In this document: positions 25,701-34,398 of the stretch, piece after piece
Numbering within the stretch: position 1 is the first letter of the stretch
How the letters are laid out: each line of letters starts with the position of its first letter
Source: a virus
Reading direction: 5' to 3' (one strand)
Virus record (IMG/VR): IMGVR_UViG_3300035659_001663
Location: 1-64,000 of that record
Length of the DNA stretch: 64,000 nucleotides
Notes under the pieces: generated by a model
Told to the model about the DNA's origin: nothing
The model's database searches: none
What the model saw: the letters and a program-made list of their open reading frames with translations, nothing else
Program-made: the position numbers and the translations under genes

Positions 25701-26032
25701 TCGCAGACGGCACGCCTGTGAAGTTGTATCATTCAGAAACTAATCAATCGAATTTCATGTTTCCTACTCCGTTAGTCGATGGCGGTATTTATTATGCAAT
25801 CAATGTAGATACTACACATATTAAGTTAGCCGCGACTTATGCAGACGCAATGGCACATACCCCAATAGATTTCAAGAACGGAGGATACGCTTTTGGACCC
25901 GTATGGCGTATTGCCGTTATTACACCGGGAACAGGGGAGTATTCCTTCGGTTCCAACGGAGTATTTATCTTTGCAGCAGCAGACGCAAACAAGAACTTGA
26001 CCTTAACTTATACTTATTCACTTTTTGCTTAG
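22772..26032 (+). CDS. Large tail-fibre or receptor-binding protein
   Basis: A 1086-residue protein with AAGGAG before the ATG. The first 250 residues include an N-terminal unit (GLYEWKLIESDKVVAEGSQWN) and a region with VGPMGVFVFGRPSRGS. The middle has propeller-like blades (TSDGLYLYSTLTPTVAP; ISGYLWSGHTAGLSKIDLG). The C-terminal 500 residues are mixed beta with Trp/Gly-rich patches. Codons are markedly richer in G and C than the AT-rich NHL cassettes around it, suggesting a separate origin. Size and neighbours support a fibre or adhesin; no enzyme motif was seen. Confidence 0.6.
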   Translation: MFKNKGLYEWKLIESDKVVAEGSQWNTSTDQMPLVFGCWEGNALFGNNPREITLSGSTVPAEDFRQRYSPWQRITTLSSGRSTSLSLVTDPILNSAYVQYLFAPPGAPRTIRVIGSNFNVGSSYPYDYASFIELSVPITQQINQYLFVKYTIFHSFTAGGYNSPNNHYIQRKITQNLMYYACRVFGLSNSVQGISPFNPPTTLNNVMRHIWRLDEAASIQWSGPCYGHKWARDYATTELVGPMGVFVFGRPSRGSDPTDIAVTIGYSTPSDFGPAISRVFTHPSGYMDQIFSDPGHTPSSQGTIALSGTPTNKHPIIGRVRITKTGDASDIIDDTFTVSGPPTDTIVTNSSQGHLVDELVRFTSTTTLPDPLLPDTSYHIVYKSGTSMKVSSVQGGTPITLNDVGTGIHTVIRWNTGRFSLELEPWSYIYSAGSWRGYPVWQLSMGVDVDGKMQAHDNQESIAEYQATARTDNMIEDQVQVGDFIYSIQKSRSTELQNVCRWRFWTIETSESLCKFGTTGTKAYRMVKVGTNVYIATSDGLYLYSTLTPTVAPSLLTITNILSNPIYDLAYDPISGYLWSGHTAGLSKIDLGASTATQYITGMGEKLEGMSAGRAHIATGQLEAYNGRVIRGGRQRLVGDQYFTDGEKAWVLQDEVHDGNSIGWCSFGGAYDDSARGTCLRKGTNEIIDVSGGNLMRYTVVVTGVGTGTITIEDTWVLEGVGAYYEGYVAQISDKTFQFSFQSSSGRFYGQTYVIGGSHGSLIIDTSFASWSQAYQYMGWPYAGTTNWYAHAFRNTVDLGNGVIVPIAHFNSMHYNAELGYPTPFGWSGSAWIKDNTGDRPIPKTGTTALLQGVSVAFNNATGKPWDQQFVLGDRFTWVHGPNKIKDNLQTMSVAAKNYHVPVDVANAIAFQIPAATPYVKHVTETTDPDFRATDPDPMVVKVMEGVTAYTSYVPTIISTWSVSDLPNDTIACGLNIADGTPVKLYHSETNQSNFMFPTPLVDGGIYYAINVDTTHIKLAATYADAMAHTPIDFKNGGYAFGPVWRIAVITPGTGEYSFGSNGVFIFAAADANKNLTLTYTYSLFA

Positions 26033-26040
26033 GAGATACT

Positions 26041-26250
26041 ATGACCACGGAAGACATTGTTGCTTTGATCGCCCGTCAAGAGTATCTGACTGCACAGCTT
26101 AAAGTTCAGGTATTGAAAGATCCTATTGTGAAGGAGGATACATTTACTGCACTGACCAATCTTCTCAAGGTATCAGAGGCTTTGGATGATGGTATATGTG
26201 AAAATCTTGGTATTGAGTATGTTGTAAAACTCAGGATGGGTCAGTTCTGA
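26041..26250 (+). CDS. Hypothetical small protein
   Basis: A 69-residue helical protein starting at the ATG at 26041 with AGGAGA upstream; the frame is open further left but lacks a start signal. It reads as helices with acidic and hydrophobic faces (TAQLKVQVLKDPIVKEDTF). It lies between two large fibre genes and could be a fibre chaperone or trimerisation partner, which is a guess from location. Confidence 0.6.
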   Translation: MTTEDIVALIARQEYLTAQLKVQVLKDPIVKEDTFTALTNLLKVSEALDDGICENLGIEYVVKLRMGQF

Positions 26251-26252
26251 AT

Positions 26253-29200
26253 ATGTCGCTACCTGTAACTGATAAGCAAGAACTTTTTGTAAATGGGTAT
26301 GGTACTGAGTCCATACCTCAAGGGATTTCTGTTAAGGGATCTCTGTGGACTGTCATGCAGTCTTATGGGAAGTTGTTGATAAAGGAGTATTATAGTGATA
26401 GTGTTTTTTCTATAAAATTGTTTTTATACAATTTTACAACATCTTCAGCTCTTCAAAGTAATGGGTCTTTTTATACAGATCGTTTTTGGGTTTGGTACAT
26501 TAATACTAGTAAAGTTCTTACTTTACTTGAAATCGAACCAAATATTGGAATAGATCCAATACTTCATTTTTCTCGTATATTACATTCTGATGTTAGTTCA
26601 GTCTCGGTTTATGTTAATGAATTTGATGTAGTTAGACTTTCAATTCTATCAAATTCTCTACCCAAGTCACTTAAGAGTTTGACATATTTAGATGTAAAAA
26701 CATCAACGCCTACAGAAACAAACTTATCATGGGACGCAACTCGACAAGATATTTTCACACAATTTGTTAATACTAACAAATCTAATTTATCTGTAGCTTA
26801 TTCAAATGCGGCTTCACCATATTCAATCTACACTGAAGACTATTCTGTTCCAACTCCACTAAATTTGACAGCAGCACAAGTCGGTTCTAGTGCTAGTGTT
26901 CAAGTAGACTGGAATGCTTCAGTTGGATCAGATCAATACGTTTTAGAACGAGATACTAATGCTAGCTTTCCGTCACCGTCAGTGAGATATACTGGACCAT
27001 TAATTACATTTTTAGATAGTGTAACAACTATCGGAATATATTATTATAGAGTAAAAGCCAGAGTGACATCGATCTATCTAGAATCATCGTGGTCACTCAC
27101 TGCTTCAGCTATAGTTTCTCTTCCAGTAGCTCCAACAGGATTGGCAGCTGTTAATGGTATATTATTGGGCGAAGTTGATACGTCGTGGAACATTGTATCT
27201 GGAGTTGACACTTACACATTGCAAAGAGCAAAAGACGCTTTATTCACAGTCAATTTGACAACTGTTTATACTGGTGCAACTGCTTTATTTGATGAATTTG
27301 TTACGCAGGCAGCTACATATTACTATCGTGTCAGATCACATAATATTCTTGGAAATTCGAGTTGGTCAACATATGCGTCTGTAATAGTTACTGGTCCGGC
27401 AATACCGACAAATTTAGTTGTAGTTGCTGGCAGTTTCCTTGGTCAAATTAATGCTTCTTGGAATGCAGTTCCTGAAGCGACTGATTATGTTTTACAACGA
27501 GACAAAGATATAATATTTGATGGTCCAATTGATGTCTATACGGGTTCAATCACGTCATTTACTGACACAGTATCTGAGACTGCAACATATTATTATCGTG
27601 TCAAAGCTAGAAATTTATTAGGTGACTCTGATTGGTCAATCGTTGCATTTATTTCTGTCAGTATGATTAGTATTACTTATAGAAAAGTGTTTGCGTCATT
27701 AAGAACTAATAGACATGTTATAAAACAACTTGATGCGATGGTCGAACCGTTTGTTTATGATGACAAGTATTTTGGATCGTTTGGAATTGCAGGCGGCGGG
27801 ACGACAGGTTTGAATTTTCCAAACGGAATGACTGTTGATTTTGATAACAACATATATATATGTGATCACAATAATAGTCGTATTGTTAAGTTAAACAAAA
27901 ACTTATCATATATTGGATATCTTAACACAAAATTCACTATTGGTCAGCCTTGCGCAATAATGTTTAATACAGACGATCGTTATCTATATATCACTGGAAT
28001 TAGATATCATGACATCGCTGATGAAAATATCTATATGTATGTTGGTATTGAGAAATGTACAACATCTTTTACTGATGTCAAATATTCAAACGATATCTTA
28101 GGATTTTATAGACGACTGAATCAACGATCGTTAATGTATAAGCCCAATAGTATCTGTCGTGGATTTATTACATTCGTTAATGAGTATTTGATTACAGGAG
28201 TTAACAAAACTATTTATAGAGTCATCGAGACACTTACAGGCTTCTCGACAGCTATTGAAGAATCAGTAGTCGGTGAGACAGCAGAGACATATGTTGGTAT
28301 GGTCAGACATTCAAATGGTTATTTATATCTGAATACAGGTTCGCAAATAATAAAGACAGATGGTGTATTTATTAATATGGGCGATTCTGACATTTTAGCA
28401 AAAACATTATATGGTCTTAAACAAGGATTTGACGGTAATCTATTAACATATAATGTAGATAGACGGTCATTAATAGCAGTCGATGCAGATTTGAATTATG
28501 TTGATGAATTTTATATAGATTCTGGTGACACACCTGCGACGAGCTTCTATGACACGTTTGATATTGCCGTTAATTATGTAGGCATTCCTCGCGATGTGTA
28601 TAGTATCTTAAATACTCATGCTATACGATTATGGGCATCATTTTCTGAAGCTGGTCATTCGACAGGATATTCACCAAATACTGCTAGTCAAATAGATAGT
28701 TCTATTACTAGATTACAATTGATTAATTTCTTAGGCAGTGATCAAGTAAGCGATGGATTTTTGACATTAGACGCAGTCGCTGGCACTGGAACTGTTACAA
28801 CAAACTTAACTGATAATTCTGTTAGAATTACAAGTGACTTGACGATAATCATTTGGCACAAATGGGACGATGTTGCTAGTTCAAGTGGCTGGATGCTAGA
28901 CTGTTCAGGACCGTATGGTAGTCTAGCACAAGCAGATAACATGTTATATGGTATCTGGGTTACTAGTACTGGAAGCATAAAATTATATCATAAAAACAAT
29001 ATAATCACAGTTCAAACTTTCTTTGCGACAATATTTCCACGAGATGGTCAGCAGCATATGTTAATGGTTCGTAGGAATGCAACTGCAAAAACATATGATG
29101 TAAGTATAGATAATGGCGTAATTGAACAACAGCCATATCCTAGTAATCCAAATGGTGGAGGTAATGCAGTAGTTTCTATCGGTGGCAAAGATGTTGGCAG

Positions 29201-29369
29201 TAATAGAGTACGAGGTACTTACTCAGACGCTTACATATTTTCAGATTTATTGAATGATACTGAAATTGGCACTATGTATCATTATGGTCCGTCAGAACCA
29301 CCATGGTTCGATTACTCGAACTGGAATAATGGCACTGGTCTTGGTCATGTAATTTGGAAAGTAGCATGA
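26253..29369 (+). CDS. Large tail-fibre-like protein: three FN3 domains, NHL cassette copy 4, LamG-like C-terminus
   Basis: A 1038-residue protein. Residues 1-195 are a beta-rich N-terminal unit. Fibronectin type III domains occupy about 200-290, 291-382 and 383-469, each with YxLxRxxD and ATYYYRV(K/R)A(R/H)N-type strands. The NHL-like cassette (SLRTNRHVIKQLD, FPNGMTVDFDNNIYICDHNN, PNSICRGFI, VRHSNGYLYLNTGSQI) covers about 476-773. The last 240 residues resemble a LamG/concanavalin-like fold (LTIIIWHKWDD, DGQQHMLMVRRN, TYSDAYIFSDLLND), common in sugar-binding fibres. No ribosome binding site is obvious before the ATG, which lies 3 bp after the previous stop. Confidence 0.7.
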   Translation: MSLPVTDKQELFVNGYGTESIPQGISVKGSLWTVMQSYGKLLIKEYYSDSVFSIKLFLYNFTTSSALQSNGSFYTDRFWVWYINTSKVLTLLEIEPNIGIDPILHFSRILHSDVSSVSVYVNEFDVVRLSILSNSLPKSLKSLTYLDVKTSTPTETNLSWDATRQDIFTQFVNTNKSNLSVAYSNAASPYSIYTEDYSVPTPLNLTAAQVGSSASVQVDWNASVGSDQYVLERDTNASFPSPSVRYTGPLITFLDSVTTIGIYYYRVKARVTSIYLESSWSLTASAIVSLPVAPTGLAAVNGILLGEVDTSWNIVSGVDTYTLQRAKDALFTVNLTTVYTGATALFDEFVTQAATYYYRVRSHNILGNSSWSTYASVIVTGPAIPTNLVVVAGSFLGQINASWNAVPEATDYVLQRDKDIIFDGPIDVYTGSITSFTDTVSETATYYYRVKARNLLGDSDWSIVAFISVSMISITYRKVFASLRTNRHVIKQLDAMVEPFVYDDKYFGSFGIAGGGTTGLNFPNGMTVDFDNNIYICDHNNSRIVKLNKNLSYIGYLNTKFTIGQPCAIMFNTDDRYLYITGIRYHDIADENIYMYVGIEKCTTSFTDVKYSNDILGFYRRLNQRSLMYKPNSICRGFITFVNEYLITGVNKTIYRVIETLTGFSTAIEESVVGETAETYVGMVRHSNGYLYLNTGSQIIKTDGVFINMGDSDILAKTLYGLKQGFDGNLLTYNVDRRSLIAVDADLNYVDEFYIDSGDTPATSFYDTFDIAVNYVGIPRDVYSILNTHAIRLWASFSEAGHSTGYSPNTASQIDSSITRLQLINFLGSDQVSDGFLTLDAVAGTGTVTTNLTDNSVRITSDLTIIIWHKWDDVASSSGWMLDCSGPYGSLAQADNMLYGIWVTSTGSIKLYHKNNIITVQTFFATIFPRDGQQHMLMVRRNATAKTYDVSIDNGVIEQQPYPSNPNGGGNAVVSIGGKDVGSNRVRGTYSDAYIFSDLLNDTEIGTMYHYGPSEPPWFDYSNWNNGTGLGHVIWKVA

Positions 29370-29370
29370 A

Positions 29371-31026
29371 ATGTCATATTATGTGAACTTCGAAGTTGAT
29401 CATCTACCATATTTGCCTAATGATCTAAGTAATCCTATGGGTTGGCTTGATTTTGTAAACGGTCCAGCAGGGACTTATTATTGTCGAGGAATGAAGGACG
29501 ATCCAACTAGAATTCTATACTTAGCTGATAAGATATTGCTGCCATGGAGTTTAAGCGCTTTTGGATCATGGAGAATGAATGTCTTAACAATTACTGGTAC
29601 GACTGCACAATATTCAAATTCTTGGTCAATGACTGGCGGAATAGTATCAGTTAATGGTATAGTAATTCAGGGTGCAGGAGCTGTTAGAAATTACAGTTTT
29701 TATGATACACATTTTATCGTTAGTAATCAAATAATAATAAGCAGCACACTTGGTAATGCTGTTAATACTTATTTCAAAGGCTGCATTGTTAGATGTGATT
29801 CAATTGATGTCGATTTGTCTACTCCGTCAACTGTTTTGAACGGTCTCAATTTAAGAGACAGTATATTGATAGTAGACTCGAATATTAATAGAGGTAACGA
29901 ATTTAGGAACTCAGTACTCAATAGACCAATGTCAGCATGGAGTTCTGTAAGTAGTATAGTAAGTTGTCAGTTTAATTGGATTCCACCAACGTGGCCCTTA
30001 TGGAATGCAGTAAAAGATTCATGGAAATATTCAATATTAAGTCAAGGCACATCATCACCAATAGTCATATCTGCAACAGGCAGCTTTTCAGGTTATGAAT
30101 ATGATTTATTTGGAAATTTAAGATCAACAGCTGCTGGAATTGGTGCATTCTTTTTTGATGTTAGTAATTATCGATTGTATTTAGTACAGGGAATTAACAG
30201 ACATATTATCAAGAGATTAGATTCAAATGTGGCGCCTGCAGTCTTTGACGGTGAATTTTATGGTATTTACGGTGAAGCAGGCAGATTGAATTTTCCATCA
30301 AGTGTTACGACAGATGGAAGTAATATATTTCTTTGTGATTACAAAAATAGTAGAGTCATTAGATTCGACAAGACATTAAACTTTATCTATGAATATAACA
30401 CTTCACTGACAATGAATGATCAACCATTTTTGATTTATTATGATAGTATTACTACGGATTTATATGTCTTGAGAGTGACAGAGTCTCTCTGGAATATGAA
30501 GCTTGAACGGCTTGGATTTGACAATAATGGTTTCACTAGTAAGAAAATTAGTGGATTTTTAGGTAAGATGACTGATGGTCTAATGCCGACTGCTATGTGT
30601 AGAGGTTTTGCAAGTGGTGAATTTCTCGTATGCGGATTAGGTAACGATATTTACAAGACTGTAGAATCGCCAATAACATTTTCATCATTCGTTAATCAGT
30701 CAATCACTGGTCAAGAACCTAATAGATATATGGGTATGATTAAGCATTCTAATGGATATCTTTATTTGAATTCAGGATTACAATTAGTAAAAGCAAATTC
30801 GTCATTTGAGAGTCTTGGTGTGTCTAATCTTATTGCAACAGTTACGACATGTTTGAAAGAATCGCTTAATGCTAAGATACTATTGTATAGTAATCATGAT
30901 CAATCAATTTTACGATATGATACTAATTTGAATTTTGTTGAAGAAGTGTTCAAAGATAATGGTACTGGTATTGCGACTGATTCTTTTGATGTTGTTGATT
31001 TAATGGAAATTGATTTAGTAGCGTAG
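29371..31026 (+). CDS. Tail-fibre-like protein with C-terminal NHL cassette copy 5
   Basis: A 551-residue protein. Residues 1-265 form a beta-rich domain with short hydrophobic rungs (IISSTLGNAVNTYFKGCIVRCDSIDVDLS), possibly a beta-helix. The NHL-like cassette starts near 267 (YLVQGINRHIIKRLD) and runs to the end, with FPSSVTTDGSNIFLCDYKN, AMCRGFASG and IKHSNGYLYLNSGLQLV. The final bases include ATTGATTTAGTAGCGTAG, which is repeated exactly at 31382, so this gene is the direct source of the decayed copy that follows. Confidence 0.65.
   Translation: MSYYVNFEVDHLPYLPNDLSNPMGWLDFVNGPAGTYYCRGMKDDPTRILYLADKILLPWSLSAFGSWRMNVLTITGTTAQYSNSWSMTGGIVSVNGIVIQGAGAVRNYSFYDTHFIVSNQIIISSTLGNAVNTYFKGCIVRCDSIDVDLSTPSTVLNGLNLRDSILIVDSNINRGNEFRNSVLNRPMSAWSSVSSIVSCQFNWIPPTWPLWNAVKDSWKYSILSQGTSSPIVISATGSFSGYEYDLFGNLRSTAAGIGAFFFDVSNYRLYLVQGINRHIIKRLDSNVAPAVFDGEFYGIYGEAGRLNFPSSVTTDGSNIFLCDYKNSRVIRFDKTLNFIYEYNTSLTMNDQPFLIYYDSITTDLYVLRVTESLWNMKLERLGFDNNGFTSKKISGFLGKMTDGLMPTAMCRGFASGEFLVCGLGNDIYKTVESPITFSSFVNQSITGQEPNRYMGMIKHSNGYLYLNSGLQLVKANSSFESLGVSNLIATVTTCLKESLNAKILLYSNHDQSILRYDTNLNFVEEVFKDNGTGIATDSFDVVDLMEIDLVA
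31009..31026 (+). repeat. 18-bp direct repeat, left copy (gene end)
   Basis: ATTGATTTAGTAGCGTAG at the 3' end of the fibre gene is identical to 31382-31399. The two copies bracket the relic cassette, as expected after a tandem duplication. Confidence 0.85.
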
Positions 31027-31087
31027 CCTATTAAAGCCGTGACATTGTTCATGGCCTTTTTTTGTGAACATGATGATATTTTCAGCA

Positions 31088-31386
31088 AACAAGGACTCTT
31101 GAATCACCTGCTGCATTTACAGTATTTGACAATCAAGCTATAGTTGGTCAAAATCTTCGTAGATATATGGGTGATTAATGACGGTTTACAATTAATCAAA
31201 GTGAATTCATTATTTGAGAATGTTGGTGATTCTAATGAAATCGTAACTACAATCATGCGCCTAAAAGAATCTGTGCATGCAAAATTATTGACATACAACA
31301 ATAAAAATCAATCTGTTTTGCAATATGATGCAGATCTAAACTTTGCAACTGATGCCTTTGATATTGTAGATTTTCATAGAGATTGA
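31088..31386 (+). pseudogene. Decayed sixth NHL cassette
   Basis: This stretch resembles the last third of cassette copy 5 but is not a complete gene. One frame gives TLESPAAFTVF and VGQNLRRYMG, matching TVESPITFSSF and TGQEPNRYMG. After a deletion the other frame continues INDGLQLIKVNSLFENVGDSNEI...YDADLNFATDAFDIVDF. The block with the HSNGYLYLN motif is missing, and a frame change separates the two parts. An open frame from 31144 covers only the second part and has no ribosome binding site, so expression is doubtful. Confidence 0.75.
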
Positions 31387-31399
31387 TTTAGTAGCGTAG
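31382..31399 (+). repeat. 18-bp direct repeat, right copy
   Basis: An exact copy of 31009-31026 at the end of the relic cassette. Flanking bases differ on both sides. Confidence 0.85.
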
Positions 31400-31459
31400 A
31401 CATAAATGTTCTTAATTATTAAAGGTAAATGTTTGATTTAATAAGTATAAGATTAAAAA

Positions 31460-32146
31460 ATGAATGTTTTCATTTATGCACTATGTGACCCTTCAACTTT
31501 TGAAGTACGTTATATTGGAAAAACAATAAATCCTTATAAACGGTATTATTCGCATTTATCTGCTAGAAGTCTTAATAGACGAATACAAACACATAAAACT
31601 CATTGGTTAAAGTCATTATTGAGACAGTCGTTATTACCAATACAACAAATTTTAGAAATATGTGATGAACGTAATTGGGAACAAAAAGAAAGTGAATGGA
31701 TAGCTTTTTATAAAAGTATTGGTTGTAATTTAACAAATGGAACACCTGGTGGGTATGGTTGGTTTAAATGTTCAGGTAAATCTAGAAAAGGTAGAAAGCT
31801 TTCTGAAGAATGGAGAGCAAAAATAAGTAAAACTTTAAAAGGAAGAAAGCTGCCAGATGAACATCGAAAAAATATAAGCAAAAATCATGCTAGAAAAGGT
31901 AAATTTGGAAAAGATTGTCCAATATTTGGTAGTCATCACTCTGACGAAACTAAAAGAAAAATGAGTGAATCGCAAAAGCTTCGAGACCCAAAAACGCGAG
32001 CAACATGGACTAGTGGCGGTCATCACACGGAAGAAGCAAAATTAAGAATAGGTAGAACAGAAAAAATTACTAAAGCAAATAAAAAATTAGAAAAATTTAT
32101 TAAAGACAATCATTTGCATCTAACTAAATATTCACATCTAAACTAA
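31460..32146 (+). CDS. GIY-YIG homing endonuclease with NUMOD3 repeats
   Basis: A 228-residue protein. The GIY-YIG nuclease core starts IYALCDPSTFEVRYIGKTINPYKRYYSH, with the conserved arginine in RYYSHLSAR and the late glutamate in WEQKESEWI. A basic C-terminal region has repeated NUMOD3-type motifs (GRKLSEEWRAKISKTLKGRKL, then GSHHSDETKRKMSESQK) that bind DNA. No ribosome binding site is obvious before the ATG. It sits beside the decayed cassette in a region of rearrangement. Free-standing enzymes of this family cut intron- or gene-free alleles and spread into phage genomes. Confidence 0.85.
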   Translation: MNVFIYALCDPSTFEVRYIGKTINPYKRYYSHLSARSLNRRIQTHKTHWLKSLLRQSLLPIQQILEICDERNWEQKESEWIAFYKSIGCNLTNGTPGGYGWFKCSGKSRKGRKLSEEWRAKISKTLKGRKLPDEHRKNISKNHARKGKFGKDCPIFGSHHSDETKRKMSESQKLRDPKTRATWTSGGHHTEEAKLRIGRTEKITKANKKLEKFIKDNHLHLTKYSHLN

Positions 32147-32162
32147 ATAAAGAGATGTAAAA

Positions 32163-32699
32163 GTGTTCTTGATAATCGAGGGAATTCACAACACTGGTAA
32201 GACTACGTTAGTTGAATCATTGAGAAGTCAATTCAAAGTATTTTCATGTAGACGGTTATTTCCCGAATTAGTCAATTCAAGAAACACACAGATCTCAGAT
32301 TTTTCATTTGGTGTAAATTGTTCGATTACGTGGTTTGCAAAAGAGATGTCACATGATGATGTATTGTTTGATAGACTGCATGTGTCTGAGTACGCTTATA
32401 GTACTAGTATTCGTCATACAAATGAGATAGAGGCGTTCAGAAATTTTAGAATGATTGATACTGCATTATCTAAATGTAATGTTAAGATGATACTCTTGAC
32501 ATGTGATTATGATACTATGTGTAAGAGATTGCAAGAAAAAAATAGTATCTATAGTAAAGACGATTATGATGTGTTAACAGTAATGTTTAGTAAGGCACTT
32601 TACGCTACATTAATTCCGTCAATTGTGATTGATACAAGTAAATTCAATAAATCACAGGTAGTAAGTAAATCATTAGATTTCATAAAAGGATTATCATGA
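32163..32699 (+). CDS. Deoxynucleotide kinase-like P-loop protein
   Basis: A 178-residue protein starting at a GTG with AGAGATG upstream. The P-loop is EGIHNTGKTTL (K13). A DRLHVSEYAYS segment matches the DR(Y/H) substrate region of thymidylate and deoxynucleoside kinases, and the C-terminal helix has a typical LID-like KRLQEKNS. The end overlaps the radical SAM gene by 4 bp. It could phosphorylate a deoxynucleotide, or a base in DNA as hypermodification kinases do; the substrate is uncertain. Confidence 0.65.
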   Translation: MFLIIEGIHNTGKTTLVESLRSQFKVFSCRRLFPELVNSRNTQISDFSFGVNCSITWFAKEMSHDDVLFDRLHVSEYAYSTSIRHTNEIEAFRNFRMIDTALSKCNVKMILLTCDYDTMCKRLQEKNSIYSKDDYDVLTVMFSKALYATLIPSIVIDTSKFNKSQVVSKSLDFIKGLS

Positions 32700-33787
32700 G
32701 TTTGTCTGTTGAAGAAAAATTAAGAAAGCACGCTGATAGAATTACACAGTCTACTAACTCATGTTTATTAACATTGCAACTTGATCTTACTGACTTTTGT
32801 GTTTGTAAGTGTAAAGGTTGTGAACACTGGAAATGGCCAGTTAAAACAAAACTTAGTCGTGAAATATTGGATAAGAACGTTCTACCGTACTTGGAAGAAT
32901 TCGATTCATTACAATCAATAGTTCTTTCAGGTGGTGAACCCTTACTTCATCCTGAAGTTGAACAAATAGTTCATCATATAAAGCAAGAGTATGGATTAAA
33001 CATTGGCATAATAACATCAGGATTGGGACATGCTAATTTAGATTGGGCATCATTGTCTAGAGATTGTAGTTGGATAAGATTTTCAACTGACGGGTTTACA
33101 TCAGAAAACTACACTGAAACTCGCGGTGTAGACATGTTTGATCAATGGAAAAAAAATCTATTGACATTGTTGAAAGAGAATGAGCAAACAAAATGTAAAA
33201 CAAGACTTAATGTTACCATTCACGATTACAATAAGCACAACTTTGTAGACGGATTAGTAGATTTTTTAGATAACAATGATGTTGATGTTGAAATATTTTT
33301 TTGGTTATCAAGGGAAATAATTGCTAGACTTAGAAAGCTTGAAAGTAGTGAACAACGACGACAGTCAGATGACTGTCAAACAATTTTCAAACAAGTTAGT
33401 AAGTTGCATCATAGATCAAAAGCATATTACGTTTATAATTATGATAATATCTTTTCTCACATCGGTGATACAGAAGTTAGTGATTATCATTCTTGTTTCA
33501 TTCCTAAAATATTTGCATTAATCGCTTCTGACGGTAATGTGTTTCCGTGCTGCTATGCGTATGAACCAGTGTTTTCAATGGACAAACAACAAACAAAGTT
33601 CGTGATTGGCAATGTTAATGAAAACACTTTAGCTGAAATTTACTCTAGTGATCGATATAAAACAGTTGTTGATCAATTTCTTAACTGTGATAAGAAATAT
33701 GAAATGTGTCAATATTGTGACAGATTTGATCATATCAATGTTCATCTAAACAATTATAGACCTATTAGTGATCCAATATTTCTATGA
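32696..33787 (+). CDS. Radical SAM protein with SPASM-like C-terminus
   Basis: A 363-residue protein. Radical SAM cysteines C35, C39 and C42 occur in DFCVCKCKGCEHW (CxxxCxxC), followed by the SAM-binding SGGEPLLHPE motif. The C-terminal half has further cysteines in DYHSCFIPKIF, NVFPCCYAY and MCQYCDRF, as in SPASM or twitch auxiliary cluster domains. Such enzymes carry out radical chemistry on peptides, nucleosides or sugars. It overlaps the kinase-like gene upstream and the glycosylase-like gene downstream by 4 bp each, so the three products are probably made together. The substrate is unknown; DNA or nucleotide modification is a hypothesis. Confidence 0.85.
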   Translation: MSLSVEEKLRKHADRITQSTNSCLLTLQLDLTDFCVCKCKGCEHWKWPVKTKLSREILDKNVLPYLEEFDSLQSIVLSGGEPLLHPEVEQIVHHIKQEYGLNIGIITSGLGHANLDWASLSRDCSWIRFSTDGFTSENYTETRGVDMFDQWKKNLLTLLKENEQTKCKTRLNVTIHDYNKHNFVDGLVDFLDNNDVDVEIFFWLSREIIARLRKLESSEQRRQSDDCQTIFKQVSKLHHRSKAYYVYNYDNIFSHIGDTEVSDYHSCFIPKIFALIASDGNVFPCCYAYEPVFSMDKQQTKFVIGNVNENTLAEIYSSDRYKTVVDQFLNCDKKYEMCQYCDRFDHINVHLNNYRPISDPIFL

Positions 33788-34398
33788 AATTTTCTTTACT
33801 GCAACAAAAAGTTAATGACGTTGAACAACAAATATTCAATTGCAGTAAGTGTCCAGAACTATTTGAACTAAGACAAAACAAAGTTCATAACTGTCCTGTT
33901 CTTGGATTTAATGTCGTACACTACGCTAATGCTAGAGTTTGTTCTATATGTGAAGCACCGGGAGTATACAAACCTCACAAGGGCGAACAACTAATTGACA
34001 AACTTGAAGATTTTCACAAGATATACGACGACAGAATACAAAATGTTTCTTTAATTGGCTCTAGACTATTTGAAATTTATAGTAAAGCAAACTTGACTTG
34101 GCAAGATATACAACATTTCAATGTAGTATGTTGTAGTCCACCGAATTATCGTAAACCGCAAGTTGATGAAGTTGTTAGTTGTTTACCGTTTCTATTGATG
34201 CGCATTAATCTAGTGCAAAGGATGAAAGTAATTATTACTTTTGGAACTGTTGCTAAAAATGCTGTAAAAAGATTCAAGTTAAACGTGCCTATAGTTTATT
34301 CACATCATCCAAGTTATATTTACTCATATATGCCAGAATCTGAAAGACAAGATTACATAAATCGTGTTGCAAATAGCATTAAAAAATGTCTCACGTAA
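33784..34398 (+). CDS. Family 4 uracil-DNA glycosylase-like protein
   Basis: A 204-residue protein. An N-terminal CxxC (C20, C23) resembles the iron-sulfur ligands of family 4 UDGs. ICEAPGVYKP stands for the VGEAPG active-site loop, NVVCCSPPNYRKPQVDEV for the middle N(V)(V)KCxPPxNR block, IITFGTVAKNAV for the later strand and YSHHPSYIYSY for the final HPS loop. Several positions differ from the classic motif, for example the residue before EAPG is Cys instead of Gly. It may remove uracil or recognise another base. It overlaps the radical SAM gene and a short gene downstream. Confidence 0.7.
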   Translation: MKFSLLQQKVNDVEQQIFNCSKCPELFELRQNKVHNCPVLGFNVVHYANARVCSICEAPGVYKPHKGEQLIDKLEDFHKIYDDRIQNVSLIGSRLFEIYSKANLTWQDIQHFNVVCCSPPNYRKPQVDEVVSCLPFLLMRINLVQRMKVIITFGTVAKNAVKRFKLNVPIVYSHHPSYIYSYMPESERQDYINRVANSIKKCLT

